Shown here piece by piece: positions 1 to 10,030 of a DNA stretch of 18,230 bases. Position 1 is the first letter of the stretch, and every line of letters begins with the position of its first letter. The stretch is taken from positions 1-18,230 of the forward strand of contig RXOD01004792.1 in the NCBI GenBank assembly GCA_005223375.1, written 5' to 3'. Origin of the DNA: Amoebophrya sp. AT5.2. Taxonomy: Eukaryota > Sar > Dinophyceae > Syndiniales > Amoebophryaceae. The notes beneath the pieces were generated by a model. It searched no databases. It was not told where the DNA came from and saw nothing but the letters and a program-made list of their open reading frames with translations. The position numbers and the translations under genes are program-made.

Positions 1-2660
1 ATTAAATGTGAGATCCTGCCCTGTGTGCCTCTTTCGCACTTTGTTGCTGCCCTTGCCCAATCCTCTCGCAGGTCGACTCCGTCCCATTCCACTAGCCATC
101 CGGCCGCATCCTCGTTGCCCGCCACAAAAAATCGCTCTTGTTCTGCGTCCGCGTTGTCTTTTTTGGCAGGCCTGAGGCCCATTGTTATTGCCTCCGTCTT
201 TTTTGCGTTTACTTCCAGCCCGACGAACCTGCATGCTGCCTCCAGTTCCACCATTGCTTTTTGCGCTTCCGGTTCAGTTCGTGCTCTGACTACTAGGTCG
301 TCTACGTACCCCAGCCAGCTAAGCCCAGGGCCCTTCTTCCAACCTCCTTCAGCTATCATCGTTTCTTCGAAGCGTTGCATAGCCCAGTGGAGGCACAAAA
401 TGAACAGAAGCGGGCTCAGCGATGACCCCTGTCGTATTCCGCATTTCTGGTTGATCTTTTCGGACCTTTTTTCCGCGCCTAGCTTCAGCCGAAGCGAAGC
501 CCCGTTATAGATTCGCTCGATAACGTTCCCGAGATGTGTCGGCATGCCGAGTTGCCTCAGCACGACATGCATCTTGCCCCAGTCCAAGCTATCATACGCT
601 TTGCGAAAGTCAACGAACAGGAAAATCGCCGCATCGTCGTCTGCCACGACTTTTTCCGCCTCCCGCAATAGCCTGAAGACCGCATGCCTGCACGATAGTC
701 CGCGCACGGACCCCTTTTGCCTTTTGTCGATCGTCTTATAGGCCGCCTTTTGCACCCTTCTCAGAATGATTTGGGTCAGCAATTTTTCCCCAATGGACAA
801 CAGCGCGACCGGCCGCCAGTTTCCTGGGTCCGCCTTTTTTCCGCTTTTGTGCAGTAGTGCAATCGCCGCCTCCAACCATGCGGTTGGAATTTCTTCGCCC
901 CTGAAGATCCGTTTCACCACGGCGGTCATCACCCGCAGGGCAATTTCCGACGCGGCGAAAACTTCCGACGGCAACAAGCCAGCGTGGCTTCGGCCACGCT
1001 TCAACCCCCGGACGGCCGCTCCGATCTCTTCGCTTGTTGGTTCAGCCTCGAGCTCCTTGGTTTCCCATTCCTCCCCCGGTTGCTCCTTAATCTTTTCCTC
1101 GCACCTTTTCCACGTTGCCGTTTTCTTAAGGCTGTCGGGGGCCTCCGGCCGTTCCGTTCCCAGTACCCCGGTCCAAAACTTGACATGGTTCTTTTCTCCC
1201 CCCGGCAGATCCTGCGCGGGCTTTCTGGCACGGCCAGCAAGCTGCCGCACCTTCTCAAACACCTCCTTTGAATTTCCCGCCGCGTCCGCTCTCCGAAGCT
1301 CCCCGAGTTTCTCCTCCAACCATCGTCGTTTGTCCCGCTTGACCGCCAACTTTATCCTGCTTTTCAACGCAGCCCGTTCCTTGGCGGTGGCCTTGTTGTG
1401 CATGCCGAGCCTTTTCTTTCGTTCGATGAGTCCCCAAGTCGCCTCCCCGATCCATGGCTTTCGTTTTTGTTGTCTGCCTTCTTTTTCTGCCTTTGCTGCG
1501 AGCTCGGTGAGGATTTCCCCCACCTTCTTCTCCCATTTTTCCCAGAACGAAGTGACTCCGCCCTGATTTCCGCTGGCGTTAACCGCCTCCTCTGAGTATT
1601 CCGCCCCCAGCTTTGCATCCACTTCTTTTGCGAACTCTAGCCCCCTGACGATCCTCGCTCCGGATTTTACTGCTTTGGGCCTTGTCGTCGTCGTGGTGTC
1701 GTACGAGAGGGTGACCAGTCGGTGATCCGACTCGGTATGAGTTCCGGCCGCGACCTGGAACTCGGTGCATTTTCCGCGGTCACGATACTTCACCAGGAAG
1801 TGATCGTATTCCCTCACCCTCCTGCACCTTTCGCCTCCGAACGTGCCCTTGAACGTCCACCGCCTTTGCCACGGTTTTCGGAATAGCGAAGACACCTGCA
1901 CGAGTTCGTTTTCGACGCAAAACTCCCGCAGCATTTCCGCATTCTGCGACGGCAGCGCGAAGTCCGCCGTCAAGCCACAGCGCCCGACCACAAACGGCAG
2001 GCCTGCGTCCGCCAGCTCCACCTCTGGGTTTCCCAGTTCACAATTAAAATCTCCAGCCACAACGAGCTCATCATATTTTGTCGCCCCAGCCAAGGACCGG
2101 CGCAGCTCGCGGTAGAAGATGTTTTTGTCCTCCTTGCCGTGCGGTTCCGTCGGCCCGTACGCGCTCGCACAGTGCAAGCGCTTCCCGAGTTTCAACTTGA
2201 TAGTAATACGAACCACGCGGCAGTTTTCGTTTTCACTACACCCTTCCACCGCAAGCGAGTTGTGGACCAGAATCAGCGACCCAGCGATGGCCGCCCCGGC
2301 TTTGTTTACCGTGGCTCCGCCGCCGTATGCTTTAAATTGTCCCCATTGTTCGCCGACCAGCCAGTCTTTGATTCTGGTTTCTTGGGCGAATACGACCTGC
2401 AGTCTTCGCTCCTCCGCATCCCTTAGTAGCAGGTCCCGCTCCACCCACAACCCTTGCTCATCCGGCTTTCCCAATGTTCGCGTGTTGATTGTGCCCATGC
2501 GAACAGCACGGGCTCCGCGGTCCGCCCGCCAGACTCGAGGGGACTCTCTCCCCCCGGGAGCACCTGTCCCTTGGTGCATCCTGCTGCCTGCCCGCGGAAT
2601 CCCCGTCCCTTGGGCGGTGGTTGCGTCGGTGTCTGGCATCGACGTTTCTCTTTTTCCCAT
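1..2660 (-). CDS. LINE endonuclease/reverse transcriptase ORF, C-terminus cut by window edge
   Basis: This protein nicks target DNA and copies the element RNA into it (target-primed reverse transcription). I translated the minus strand from the ATG at 2660 to the left edge (886 codons) and found no stop or frameshift. After about 54 low-complexity residues comes an APE-like endonuclease: MGTINTRTL (from residue 55), QET (93-95), AYGPTE, GDFN (203-206) and SDH (311-313), so the expected catalytic N, E, D/N and D/H residues are all present. A basic linker follows. The reverse transcriptase then shows NWRPVALLSIGEKLL, FVDFRKAYD (catalytic Asp near 684), CGIRQGSSLSPLLF and the catalytic YVDD (Asp 787-788). 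An RNase H or C-terminal zinc knuckle could lie beyond the edge. Antisense frames are open because of GC bias and are not genes. An intact ORF suggests a young copy. Confidence 0.93.
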   Translation of the reverse strand, partial: MGKRETSMPDTDATTAQGTGIPRAGSRMHQGTGAPGGRESPRVWRADRGARAVRMGTINTRTLGKPDEQGLWVERDLLLRDAEERRLQVVFAQETRIKDWLVGEQWGQFKAYGGGATVNKAGAAIAGSLILVHNSLAVEGCSENENCRVVRITIKLKLGKRLHCASAYGPTEPHGKEDKNIFYRELRRSLAGATKYDELVVAGDFNCELGNPEVELADAGLPFVVGRCGLTADFALPSQNAEMLREFCVENELVQVSSLFRKPWQRRWTFKGTFGGERCRRVREYDHFLVKYRDRGKCTEFQVAAGTHTESDHRLVTLSYDTTTTTRPKAVKSGARIVRGLEFAKEVDAKLGAEYSEEAVNASGNQGGVTSFWEKWEKKVGEILTELAAKAEKEGRQQKRKPWIGEATWGLIERKKRLGMHNKATAKERAALKSRIKLAVKRDKRRWLEEKLGELRRADAAGNSKEVFEKVRQLAGRARKPAQDLPGGEKNHVKFWTGVLGTERPEAPDSLKKTATWKRCEEKIKEQPGEEWETKELEAEPTSEEIGAAVRGLKRGRSHAGLLPSEVFAASEIALRVMTAVVKRIFRGEEIPTAWLEAAIALLHKSGKKADPGNWRPVALLSIGEKLLTQIILRRVQKAAYKTIDKRQKGSVRGLSCRHAVFRLLREAEKVVADDDAAIFLFVDFRKAYDSLDWGKMHVVLRQLGMPTHLGNVIERIYNGASLRLKLGAEKRSEKINQKCGIRQGSSLSPLLFILCLHWAMQRFEETMIAEGGWKKGPGLSWLGYVDDLVVRARTEPEAQKAMVELEAACRFVGLEVNAKKTEAITMGLRPAKKDNADAEQERFFVAGNEDAAGWLVEWDGVDLREDWARAATKCERGTQGRISHL

Positions 2661-2705
2661 CAACTTCAGCACGCACGGGGAAGGGCAAGCAGCGTAAAGC
2701 TGCTA
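1..2705 (-). mobile_element. Non-LTR (LINE-like) retrotransposon, 5' and central part; 3' end beyond left edge
   Basis: The minus strand carries an endonuclease followed by a reverse transcriptase in one frame, the order found in APE-type LINEs. The in-frame stop before the first ATG is at 2703-2705. Composition changes sharply near 2700, from GC-rich coding sequence to an A/T-rich stretch that is A-rich on the minus strand (about 2706-2790). This may be the 5' UTR or the flank; I cannot place the exact 5' boundary or a target-site duplication. No separate gag-like ORF1 is visible upstream. The 3' UTR and tail lie outside the window, so clade and completeness are unresolved. Confidence 0.85.
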
Positions 2706-4054
2706 CTTTTTCTTTTGTTTTTGACTTTTTTTTTGGTTGTAAAAATCAATGATATAATAGTGTTTTTTATCAATATCAATAAATGATGCTTTTATCTTGT
2801 TTATGTTCTGTCTAAGTACCTACGGCGTCGAGTCGTGCTGTGCAAGATGTACTAACTAGGTCTACTTGTCAGTCTCAGACTCGGGCCGTATAATTGACTC
2901 AGCCTTCTGGAGGAATTCAAGTAGCTGTGCGCAAACAAACTGCAAGACAAAGGCGGAGCACGAAATCCATATCTCAATTTACATGATGAAGATGCTACAG
3001 TACAGTTAGCCGAAATAAGAAGCAGATTGCTACTGTCGGAGTCGGACTCGGACTGACGGAGATACAACCTCCCCAATCAATCTAACAGAGAGCTCGTTCT
3101 CGTGAGGATAAGCCAGCTCCTCAATTACGGACTGATCTCAACTGGTAAGTATGGTCCAGCATCCACGAGGTTCCGTTCCTGGATGCGCGCGGTAGAATGA
3201 AAAGCGCCATAGTAGAAGGAGCCGCCATCGACATCGAGTGAATCTGAATGAATGTGAAATCAGTTTTAGGTTGGTTGCGGACAGTTTTTATGCGAATATC
3301 ATAGGGCCTGCTGTGCAGCTCTGCGGCGCATCACAGTTTCATTCGAGTCCAAAGCAAAGTAAGTAGTGAGTCAGTCGCAGATCCTCCTCCAAAATGTCTA
3401 ACAAGATTAATACGTTGATGAGTCTATGTGTATGACTGTACTATGGCACGTCGCACGCGATCAGCTTCTGGTCTTTTGGATCAATCGATCATGTTTACCT
3501 TCGCCACGGAGAAGCAGCGCACTTTCCTCTTTTCCGCAAACCAGAAACACGATCGACACGACCTCCACCGCCTGCACGAATAAAGCGGCTTCTTATCTCT
3601 TCACGATCAGGCTGCAGTGAATTCCTTGCACATCAAGCACAGTAATAGCAGGCGGCCTGGCTTTATTTGCTCCATCGTCCTAGTAGATGATAGATCATCC
3701 ACCCGCGATTCAAATTCATTCTCTTCAAGCAAAGCACGACCATCGAGAAACGATGAGTAACATTTTACCACTACCTCGCCACCACCAGCGGCAGCACCAT
3801 CATCTGAAGTGTAGGCTTTTATCAAGATCGATGTGCCACGAGCACGACTGCAGCGATTTATCATGTCGTGCCACGACCACGAGCACATCTATCATCGTGG
3901 CTGCTTCACGTTAGGAACTGTTACTGTAGACGGAATCGGGCCACGTAAATGCTGTGCCAAGTCGTACAAGAGCGATCGGGATCGGATCTCTTTCTCTGCG
4001 ACGCTACACTACGTGGTGGCGGCCGTGCTGATTGATAATCGAAATCAGAAACAA
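2706..4054. other. Spacer between LINE and helicase gene
   Basis: No convincing gene on either strand. The stretch is AT-richer than its neighbours, with T-runs at 2709-2735 and short simple sequence such as the GGACTC/GGAGTC run near 3035-3055. It should hold the helicase 3' UTR and the LINE 5' flank. An AATAAA-type hexamer on the minus strand lies near 3660-3665, about 390 bases past the helicase stop, but nothing proves it is used. Small plus-strand ORFs here (for example 3833-4147) look like chance. A 7-bp inverted repeat lies at 3842-3848/3865-3871. Confidence 0.6.
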
Positions 4055-7000
4055 TCAATCTGGATCAATCTGCATCTTCGCCTCGATCTTGCGCACATTG
4101 GCATCGAGCTTACGTATATCGGCGGGGGTAACAATTTCTGTTTTTGAAAAAAGGTGCTCCGTCGGCGAACTTCGGCCAGAGTCACGAGAAAAAAGCCCGC
4201 GCCAAGCGACGGACTCTTCTATCCCGCTTTCATTTTTCGCCCGCACGCTCTCCACGAGTTGGACCGCATCGAGGAAGTCCATTTTGACGCCGTTTTTCTC
4301 GAGGGGTTTGGAAAGTAAACTCACACCGAGGCGGTCTCCGGGCCTACGCGCTGCGTTCTCTTCTTGGTGCTGCTTCCCGAAACCCTCCTTTGTCATCTCC
4401 TTCTGGCGCTGCAGTTTTTTCTTCACGAATCCGTAATGCGGTGAAAAATTTTCCAGAATCTGCGCTACGCCCCGCGGCGGTGTGTAGCTGCTGTGCTGAT
4501 CGTGAGCGTGGGCGTCGTTCTGTTGAATTCTTGTCCCTTTGCTTTCCTCCTTCACTGCCGCCGGGGATGTCGTTTCGCTGGGGTCGTGTACCCCTACCGC
4601 CGAGAGCCGCGGACAAGTACCCGGCGCTTCGGACTTAGACTTTTTCGCAGCTGGAAAGCAAGCCGCGGCAGCCGCGCTTGCAGATCCCACGTCGGGGCCC
4701 GAACGCTTAAGCGGTGGACTCGGAACTGCATCGCGAAGATGGGACGAAATGGGGGAGGCAGCACTATCCGGAATAGGAATGCTGCGCGTGGTATAGCGTG
4801 GCTGCATGTGTATGATATCCCTCCTGCTTCCCGCCTTCCCCCCCACACCCAAATGTGCCGAGAGCTCTTCCACGTCCACAACTGCGTTGTTGGCCGCCTG
4901 CCAATCGAGCCAATTCTTCCACTCTGCCTCAGCTTTCGGTCCGCCGCCATGCTCCAGCTGCTTGCTTTGTGCCGGGCGGTACACCAGGTCGGGGCAGAAG
5001 AAGACGACGAGGCCCCACTTTGCGCGCGTCAAGGCAACATTCATTTTTCTAGTGTCTTGCATAAAGCCGAGCTCCCCTGTCCTAGTTGTGTCCAAGAAGA
5101 TCAGGTCTTTTTCCTTGCCCTGAAATGCGTCGACGGTACCAACCTCGACGCAGTGACACAATTTTTCCGCGTGCGCCCTGATTTCCCTTTCGATGTTCCT
5201 TGCCTGCGCCTTGTAGAAGGTGATGACGCCGACTGTCGGTAGTCCCTGAGGCAATCTTTTCCAGCTGGCTTGTTCTTGTTGTCTTACTACAAAGGCGGCG
5301 ACGATTTCCACAATCCGACTCGCCAAGAAGATGTTTTGCCAGCTCCTTCCACCCTGCTCCTTGGACTCAGGATAATCGTCGCGTCGAAATTTCGCCACCA
5401 GCACGCGGTGGGCGTCCATTGGGTCATGGCCTATGGACGTCGTGGCCAGGGCGGGCAAACCTCCCCCGTCTTCCGTTCGGCAAAGGTCCTTGTATCTAGG
5501 CCACGGCAAGCTCGCATCGATAGGAAAGCGGTGCTGTCCGTCGCGGATAGATTCTGCATACCAACGCTTTGAGAACTTCGCGAGCGACGGGTGGGAGCGG
5601 TGCTGGCAATCCAACTGCACCACCGGGATACGACCAGTTTTCTGCTGCAGAAGCAATCTCTCGAACAAGCTGACCCCTAAGACATGCTTCGCCTCTTCGC
5701 AACGTACGACCGGCGCGTTCTGTCGGTGGTCTCCACAGAGGACCAGCCGACGCAGGCTCTTGTTGTGGTACAACATTGCGTAAGCTGACGGCTCCGAAGC
5801 CGTCGCGGCCTCGTCCACGACAGCGGCGTCGAAGTTCTCACCTGGCGCCAGAAGCTCCGCCAACTCCATACCAGAACGCGCGAGCGTGCACAGAAATGGA
5901 GCACGGATGGCCACGAGGAAATCGACCACCTCGCGCAAATGCGAGCCCTGCCCGCCCTGCAGCTTCCCCTCCGCTTCCAAGCTGTTCTGTGCGTCTTCGC
6001 TTTTGCGCACGCGTGCGTCGTGCAAGAGATGGTCGAGGTGCTCCAGCTTCTCCGGAATATCGGCATCGGGATGCTGCAGCCGGAACGTCTTCCCCGCTTG
6101 GCCATTCCAGGCATCCTCGATTGCTTCGCGCTGGCTGACGATGGCGTAGACTGTGGCTGGGCCGTCACGTTTACCGGTATACCGAAAGTGCGGGACTCGC
6201 TCGCGGACAAGACGGGAAGAAACTTCGTCCACAGCTTTGTTTGCATGCGCCACAACTAGGGCCCGAAGACCCTGGGCACGCCACAGCCTCAAGATGCTGA
6301 GCAACGTGGTGGTTTTTCCGGTGCCAGGCGGTCCATGAATTACGGATACCTCGTTCGTGTGCGCATTGTCGATCGCTGCCCGCTGCTTCTCTTCAAGTTT
6401 CGCGTAGTGCGGGACGCGTGTAGCAATGGCAGCACTCGGGGGGGCGCCATCGCCACGACGCTCTCGCGGCCAGCGCGCGCCGGTTATCAGCTGCGACAAA
6501 AAGTATGGCGGTTGGGGCTGGTCGGAATTGTCAGCGCCACTGCATGCAGCCAGCTGATTTTCGCCATCGGCAGTTACAGTGCGATGACCACTGTCCTCTT
6601 GCTCTGGCGACGGGGGCGCCCCCGGCTGGTGCAGCTCACTGGTTTGCTGGGCGTAGAGATCGAGCGTGCTAGATAGCTGATTGTCGGTGCCGCTCCACTC
6701 CAAACTGTTCTTGTGCTCCCCACCCTGACCCTCTGACAGCAATTGGCACTGCAGCGATAGTCCGCCTTCCTCTATCTCACGCCTAAAGTCGGGGCCGAAA
6801 TCTTCTCCTTGCAAAATTGGCCTAAATTTGAGGCGCCACTTTTTCCGAGAAGATGAACTCGCCGAGTCCTGAGGGCACCTGGCGGCCTCGGTTATGGACG
6901 CGAAAAATTTGGCGCGCTGCCGCAGCCGCGTGCTTCCCGATAATGCAGTGAGAAGCACCACGCGCCCGGTCATCTTGGTCACAGGCAGGCTGGAAATGGG

Positions 7001-9961
7001 CGTGTAGTTGCTCGGCGCCTCCAATTCGGCCGCCAGGCTTTCCAAACTCTGGTCCTTTTTCGAAAAACGGCCCCCGCCCTGAAGCACGTCCAACGTCCTT
7101 CGATATTCCGCACCACCCGTCTCCTGCGCATCATCCGCGAGGTAGGTAGGACGGGCCACTGCGTCCCTGAGGCTCGACGCGAACTCCAAGCAAAGGGCCT
7201 CATACTGACTGCGCATATGGTGCGCATCCGGCGCTCCCTTTCTTGCCTTTCCAAACCACTCCCGCATCGCGAGAGGCTCGATTTCCTCCAGACCGTCCGC
7301 ACACTTCAGATGATCGAGCACGAGGGCGCCGGCGCCAGACGCAGGGGAGATGGAGAACAAGGCGACTCTCAGCAGGTACTTGCAGTAAGCATGCATCGGG
7401 ATGCGTCGCTGCCACTTCTTCTGCTGCGCGACGATGGACGCCAGAAGGCGGACGTATCTGTCCTTTGTCGTGGCCGAATGCAGGACGGACCGCAAGTAGT
7501 CACCCCAGAATATGGCGGGCAATTTGCTGAGAACCGGGTCGGGGGAGAAATTCTCGTCGTGCAGCTGCGCCCTACCAGGAAGCTCTAGCTCCACGGCGAC
7601 CCAAGCCGTGTGCCGGAACAGCTGCAGCAACTCGTCCTCACGCAAGCTGGTAAACTGCTTCCAATCTGCTTCTCCCGCCAGTAGGCGGCATTTCGCCAGA
7701 AGAACAGCTTCGCGGGCGGTCGCGCCATACGCTTGCGCTGCGAGATTTATTTCCCCTGGCTCCACCTTGTCCTCCGCCCCATCGCAGCTGCTCGCCCGTC
7801 TGCTCGCGTCTTCCAGTTTCAACACAGCTCGATACAACACGAAGGTGGGCGGCGTATCTGCAGCCTGCGCGGTTCCAGTTTCTGCTTCCTTTGTGCTGCT
7901 GGAGGTGGCCCAGCAGCGGAACACCTCAGGCTCGCGTGCTACGCGGTCGTGCCCCGCACCGAAGTCCATCACAGCATCACGCCAGCTCGCCTCGACCGTT
8001 TGTGTGAACGGAATGTCCCGGGTCCCGATATCTTCTCCAGCCTGTTGCTGTTTTGCCAGAAGTGTTCGGATCCCCGCCGTCTGCTCCCACAGACCCGGGT
8101 CGAACGCCTTCCCGTCCTCCTTCACGTCCTCCGGCGCGATACTGAGGGTCACCCCGGGAGAGATGAAGATCGCTCGGCTGAGATTCGCCTTCTCCTGTTC
8201 CGCCTTCTCGAGAAGGAGTCGCTCCTCTTCCGCGGCTGCCTCCCGGGCTTCGCGCACCTCCAGCACTGCTCGAGACGGAGCCTGTCCATAGCTGCGGTCT
8301 GGGTCACACTGCACGCACGCCGGGTAGTAATTGCCCGCGTTGCTTCGAAAATCCTTCCACGGCTTTTTCTTTCCGCACATGGCGCACGGGTCCAGCCGCA
8401 AGCTCGCCTTCGCGTCCGCCTGATCGCGGCACTGGTCGCAGATGTCCCAATCCTTCTTCGTTTTCGTTCGGTATGCGGCTTCTGGCTTCAGTGCGCCGCA
8501 CCTCGTGCACAACTTCCGCCACGGCTCCGGAACTTTGGCCTTTAGCTTCCGCCGTCCTTTCCCATGCTCGTTCCGGAGGCAGTCCCCACAAATGCCGTCA
8601 TGCGGCGTGCGGGTTGAGGATGCAGGATCTGCATCCGGGTCCGGCCGCTTGTGGCAGAAAGTGCAGCATTTTTTCGACGGTTTCAGCTGTGCCAGCAGTT
8701 CGTCGAGCGAAAACAGTTCTTCGCTCGCAGCTGCCTGCGGCGTGGAGCTGCTCGCAGTGCTCGCGCTCGCACCCTCGGCGAAGAGCTTTGTTTCCTGTCG
8801 AAGCAAGCCTGATGCTGATCCACCACCGCCACCAGCGGCCGAAGCGTCCGGCGCCGGCACGCCAGCGCTTAGAGGAACTGGATGTGGATCTGCAACTGCA
8901 TCTGCTCGATTACTACTACTAGTTGGTGGGCCCGCTGCCGCACTTCTGGGTCCGCTATGGTTCGCGTCTTCGTGGTGAACGTTATCGTTTTCGGCGGCAA
9001 ACGCCACGGGATCGGGTCCCACGCTCTTCCCCGGCGGTTCATCCGGCGAAGAATTTTGCACGCTAAAGGCGGCCGCAGCGCTTGGAAGACGGAGTGGGAG
9101 GCTCTCGCTTTCGAGGCAACGGGCGGGCGCATCTGTGTCTTCAACATTCACTTCAGGCTCGGGAAGAGGGCTGCTCTTGGCGCTACTGGCGCTGGCGTGG
9201 ACGAGAGTCGGGGTCACGTTTTCCACCTGTTCGGGCCCGGCGCAGGTCTCCTGTTCTACGTCTTCCGCGCTCGGGCTGCACTTTTCCTTCAGGCATCTCC
9301 GAAGGCATTTCTCCACGTCCCCTGCCCGCGCAAATAATCTCCGCTCTTCCTCGATCCGCAACGCCTCATTGACATTAAACACCCGGATCGACGGCGCGCT
9401 GTCCAGCATTCCGCGGCGCACGAAAGAATAATCAACTGCTTTACGATCGCGCGTCCACCGCGGATGGACCATCCACCCCCGAGGGTCACCATTCGGGTTG
9501 ACCCTGCGTGCCATTTCCTCCACGTCACCGAAAACATTGTTCAGACGCTCTTGTTCTTCCTCTATGTGGGAAAATGCTGCCACGCGAAAATCGTGGCTGG
9601 CGCACCAGACGCGAACGGTATGGAGTGTACGCCGGCCAGGGCAGGCCCCCGGCCGCTCTTCGATGTCAAATGCCCACGAGTTTGCGCAGGAGGGGCTCTT
9701 CGCTTTCTCCTTTGCCCGCAGCTCGCTCATGCGGGACAGCACCCGCAACGCCTCTGCGCTAATGATTGGGCTCCCACCTCCACAACCGATATTCGCTGGA
9801 AGTAAGCGGTCGTTGATCTCGTCGAAGATGCGCGCGCACATTTGAGTTGGAGGTAGTTGCTGGCCTGGTGCGGGCGCGGGTAGCCTCCACTCGAACCCTG
9901 ACGGCAGCTCCGGCAGGGGCAGCGCGCCCGTGCTGCTCGTCGAGCTATTAGCCGCTGACAT
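4055..9961 (-). CDS. Large zinc-module protein with UPF1-like superfamily 1 helicase domain
   Basis: A single uninterrupted 1968-aa frame. The start ATG (9961) is chosen because the conserved-looking N-terminus begins there and a splice-acceptor-like site lies about 50 bases upstream. Residues 1-230 are unrecognised; 230-430 are Ser/Ala/Pro-rich linker. Three CxxC...CxxC modules occupy about 433-552 (CTFC/CGDC, CTRC/CDQC, CAMC/CVQC). A long unassigned region follows. The helicase core has motif I GPPGTGKT (Lys 1216), Ia LVVAHANKAVDE, II DEAA (from 1383), III GDHRQ (from 1410), IV QHRSHPSL, V VDAFQGKEKD (Asp 1611) and VI NVALTRAKW (Arg near 1646). This set is that of SF1B UPF1/SMG2, IGHMBP2 and SEN1 helicases, which unwind RNA or DNA 5'-3' using ATP. 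All catalytic residues are present, so it should be active. At almost twice UPF1 length, and without an evident UPF1 CH domain, it is probably not the orthologue. The zinc modules resemble Stc1-type or other small zinc ribbons. The C-terminus (about 1700-1968) is low complexity and then charged. Confidence 0.93.
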   Translation of the reverse strand: MSAANSSTSSTGALPLPELPSGFEWRLPAPAPGQQLPPTQMCARIFDEINDRLLPANIGCGGGSPIISAEALRVLSRMSELRAKEKAKSPSCANSWAFDIEERPGACPGRRTLHTVRVWCASHDFRVAAFSHIEEEQERLNNVFGDVEEMARRVNPNGDPRGWMVHPRWTRDRKAVDYSFVRRGMLDSAPSIRVFNVNEALRIEEERRLFARAGDVEKCLRRCLKEKCSPSAEDVEQETCAGPEQVENVTPTLVHASASSAKSSPLPEPEVNVEDTDAPARCLESESLPLRLPSAAAAFSVQNSSPDEPPGKSVGPDPVAFAAENDNVHHEDANHSGPRSAAAGPPTSSSNRADAVADPHPVPLSAGVPAPDASAAGGGGGSASGLLRQETKLFAEGASASTASSSTPQAAASEELFSLDELLAQLKPSKKCCTFCHKRPDPDADPASSTRTPHDGICGDCLRNEHGKGRRKLKAKVPEPWRKLCTRCGALKPEAAYRTKTKKDWDICDQCRDQADAKASLRLDPCAMCGKKKPWKDFRSNAGNYYPACVQCDPDRSYGQAPSRAVLEVREAREAAAEEERLLLEKAEQEKANLSRAIFISPGVTLSIAPEDVKEDGKAFDPGLWEQTAGIRTLLAKQQQAGEDIGTRDIPFTQTVEASWRDAVMDFGAGHDRVAREPEVFRCWATSSSTKEAETGTAQAADTPPTFVLYRAVLKLEDASRRASSCDGAEDKVEPGEINLAAQAYGATAREAVLLAKCRLLAGEADWKQFTSLREDELLQLFRHTAWVAVELELPGRAQLHDENFSPDPVLSKLPAIFWGDYLRSVLHSATTKDRYVRLLASIVAQQKKWQRRIPMHAYCKYLLRVALFSISPASGAGALVLDHLKCADGLEEIEPLAMREWFGKARKGAPDAHHMRSQYEALCLEFASSLRDAVARPTYLADDAQETGGAEYRRTLDVLQGGGRFSKKDQSLESLAAELEAPSNYTPISSLPVTKMTGRVVLLTALSGSTRLRQRAKFFASITEAARCPQDSASSSSRKKWRLKFRPILQGEDFGPDFRREIEEGGLSLQCQLLSEGQGGEHKNSLEWSGTDNQLSSTLDLYAQQTSELHQPGAPPSPEQEDSGHRTVTADGENQLAACSGADNSDQPQPPYFLSQLITGARWPRERRGDGAPPSAAIATRVPHYAKLEEKQRAAIDNAHTNEVSVIHGPPGTGKTTTLLSILRLWRAQGLRALVVAHANKAVDEVSSRLVRERVPHFRYTGKRDGPATVYAIVSQREAIEDAWNGQAGKTFRLQHPDADIPEKLEHLDHLLHDARVRKSEDAQNSLEAEGKLQGGQGSHLREVVDFLVAIRAPFLCTLARSGMELAELLAPGENFDAAVVDEAATASEPSAYAMLYHNKSLRRLVLCGDHRQNAPVVRCEEAKHVLGVSLFERLLLQQKTGRIPVVQLDCQHRSHPSLAKFSKRWYAESIRDGQHRFPIDASLPWPRYKDLCRTEDGGGLPALATTSIGHDPMDAHRVLVAKFRRDDYPESKEQGGRSWQNIFLASRIVEIVAAFVVRQQEQASWKRLPQGLPTVGVITFYKAQARNIEREIRAHAEKLCHCVEVGTVDAFQGKEKDLIFLDTTRTGELGFMQDTRKMNVALTRAKWGLVVFFCPDLVYRPAQSKQLEHGGGPKAEAEWKNWLDWQAANNAVVDVEELSAHLGVGGKAGSRRDIIHMQPRYTTRSIPIPDSAASPISSHLRDAVPSPPLKRSGPDVGSASAAAAACFPAAKKSKSEAPGTCPRLSAVGVHDPSETTSPAAVKEESKGTRIQQNDAHAHDQHSSYTPPRGVAQILENFSPHYGFVKKKLQRQKEMTKEGFGKQHQEENAARRPGDRLGVSLLSKPLEKNGVKMDFLDAVQLVESVRAKNESGIEESVAWRGLFSRDSGRSSPTEHLFSKTEIVTPADIRKLDANVRKIEAKMQIDPD

Positions 9962-10012
9962 CTCATAGATATGGTGTCACATCGACATCTCTGCGCCTGC
10001 TGATGGCGTAAG

Positions 10013-10030
10013 CTGTAAATACAGACAATT
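10013..10030 (-). promoter_or_regulatory. Candidate trans-splice acceptor for the helicase mRNA
   Basis: On the minus strand the sequence TTGTCTGTATTTACAG ends at 10013, 52 bases before the helicase ATG. It is a pyrimidine-rich tract followed by AG, as expected of a 3' splice site. Since the gene is single-exon and lies in a one-way array, a spliced-leader acceptor is the simplest reading. A cis-intron 3' end with an upstream non-coding exon is possible. Sites of this kind also occur by chance. Confidence 0.4.

Noticed and set aside
766..1566. 266-codon plus-strand ORF opposite the LINE frame
   Set aside because: It is antisense to a motif-complete endonuclease/reverse transcriptase frame and has no domain features; GC-biased codons keep the antisense frame open.
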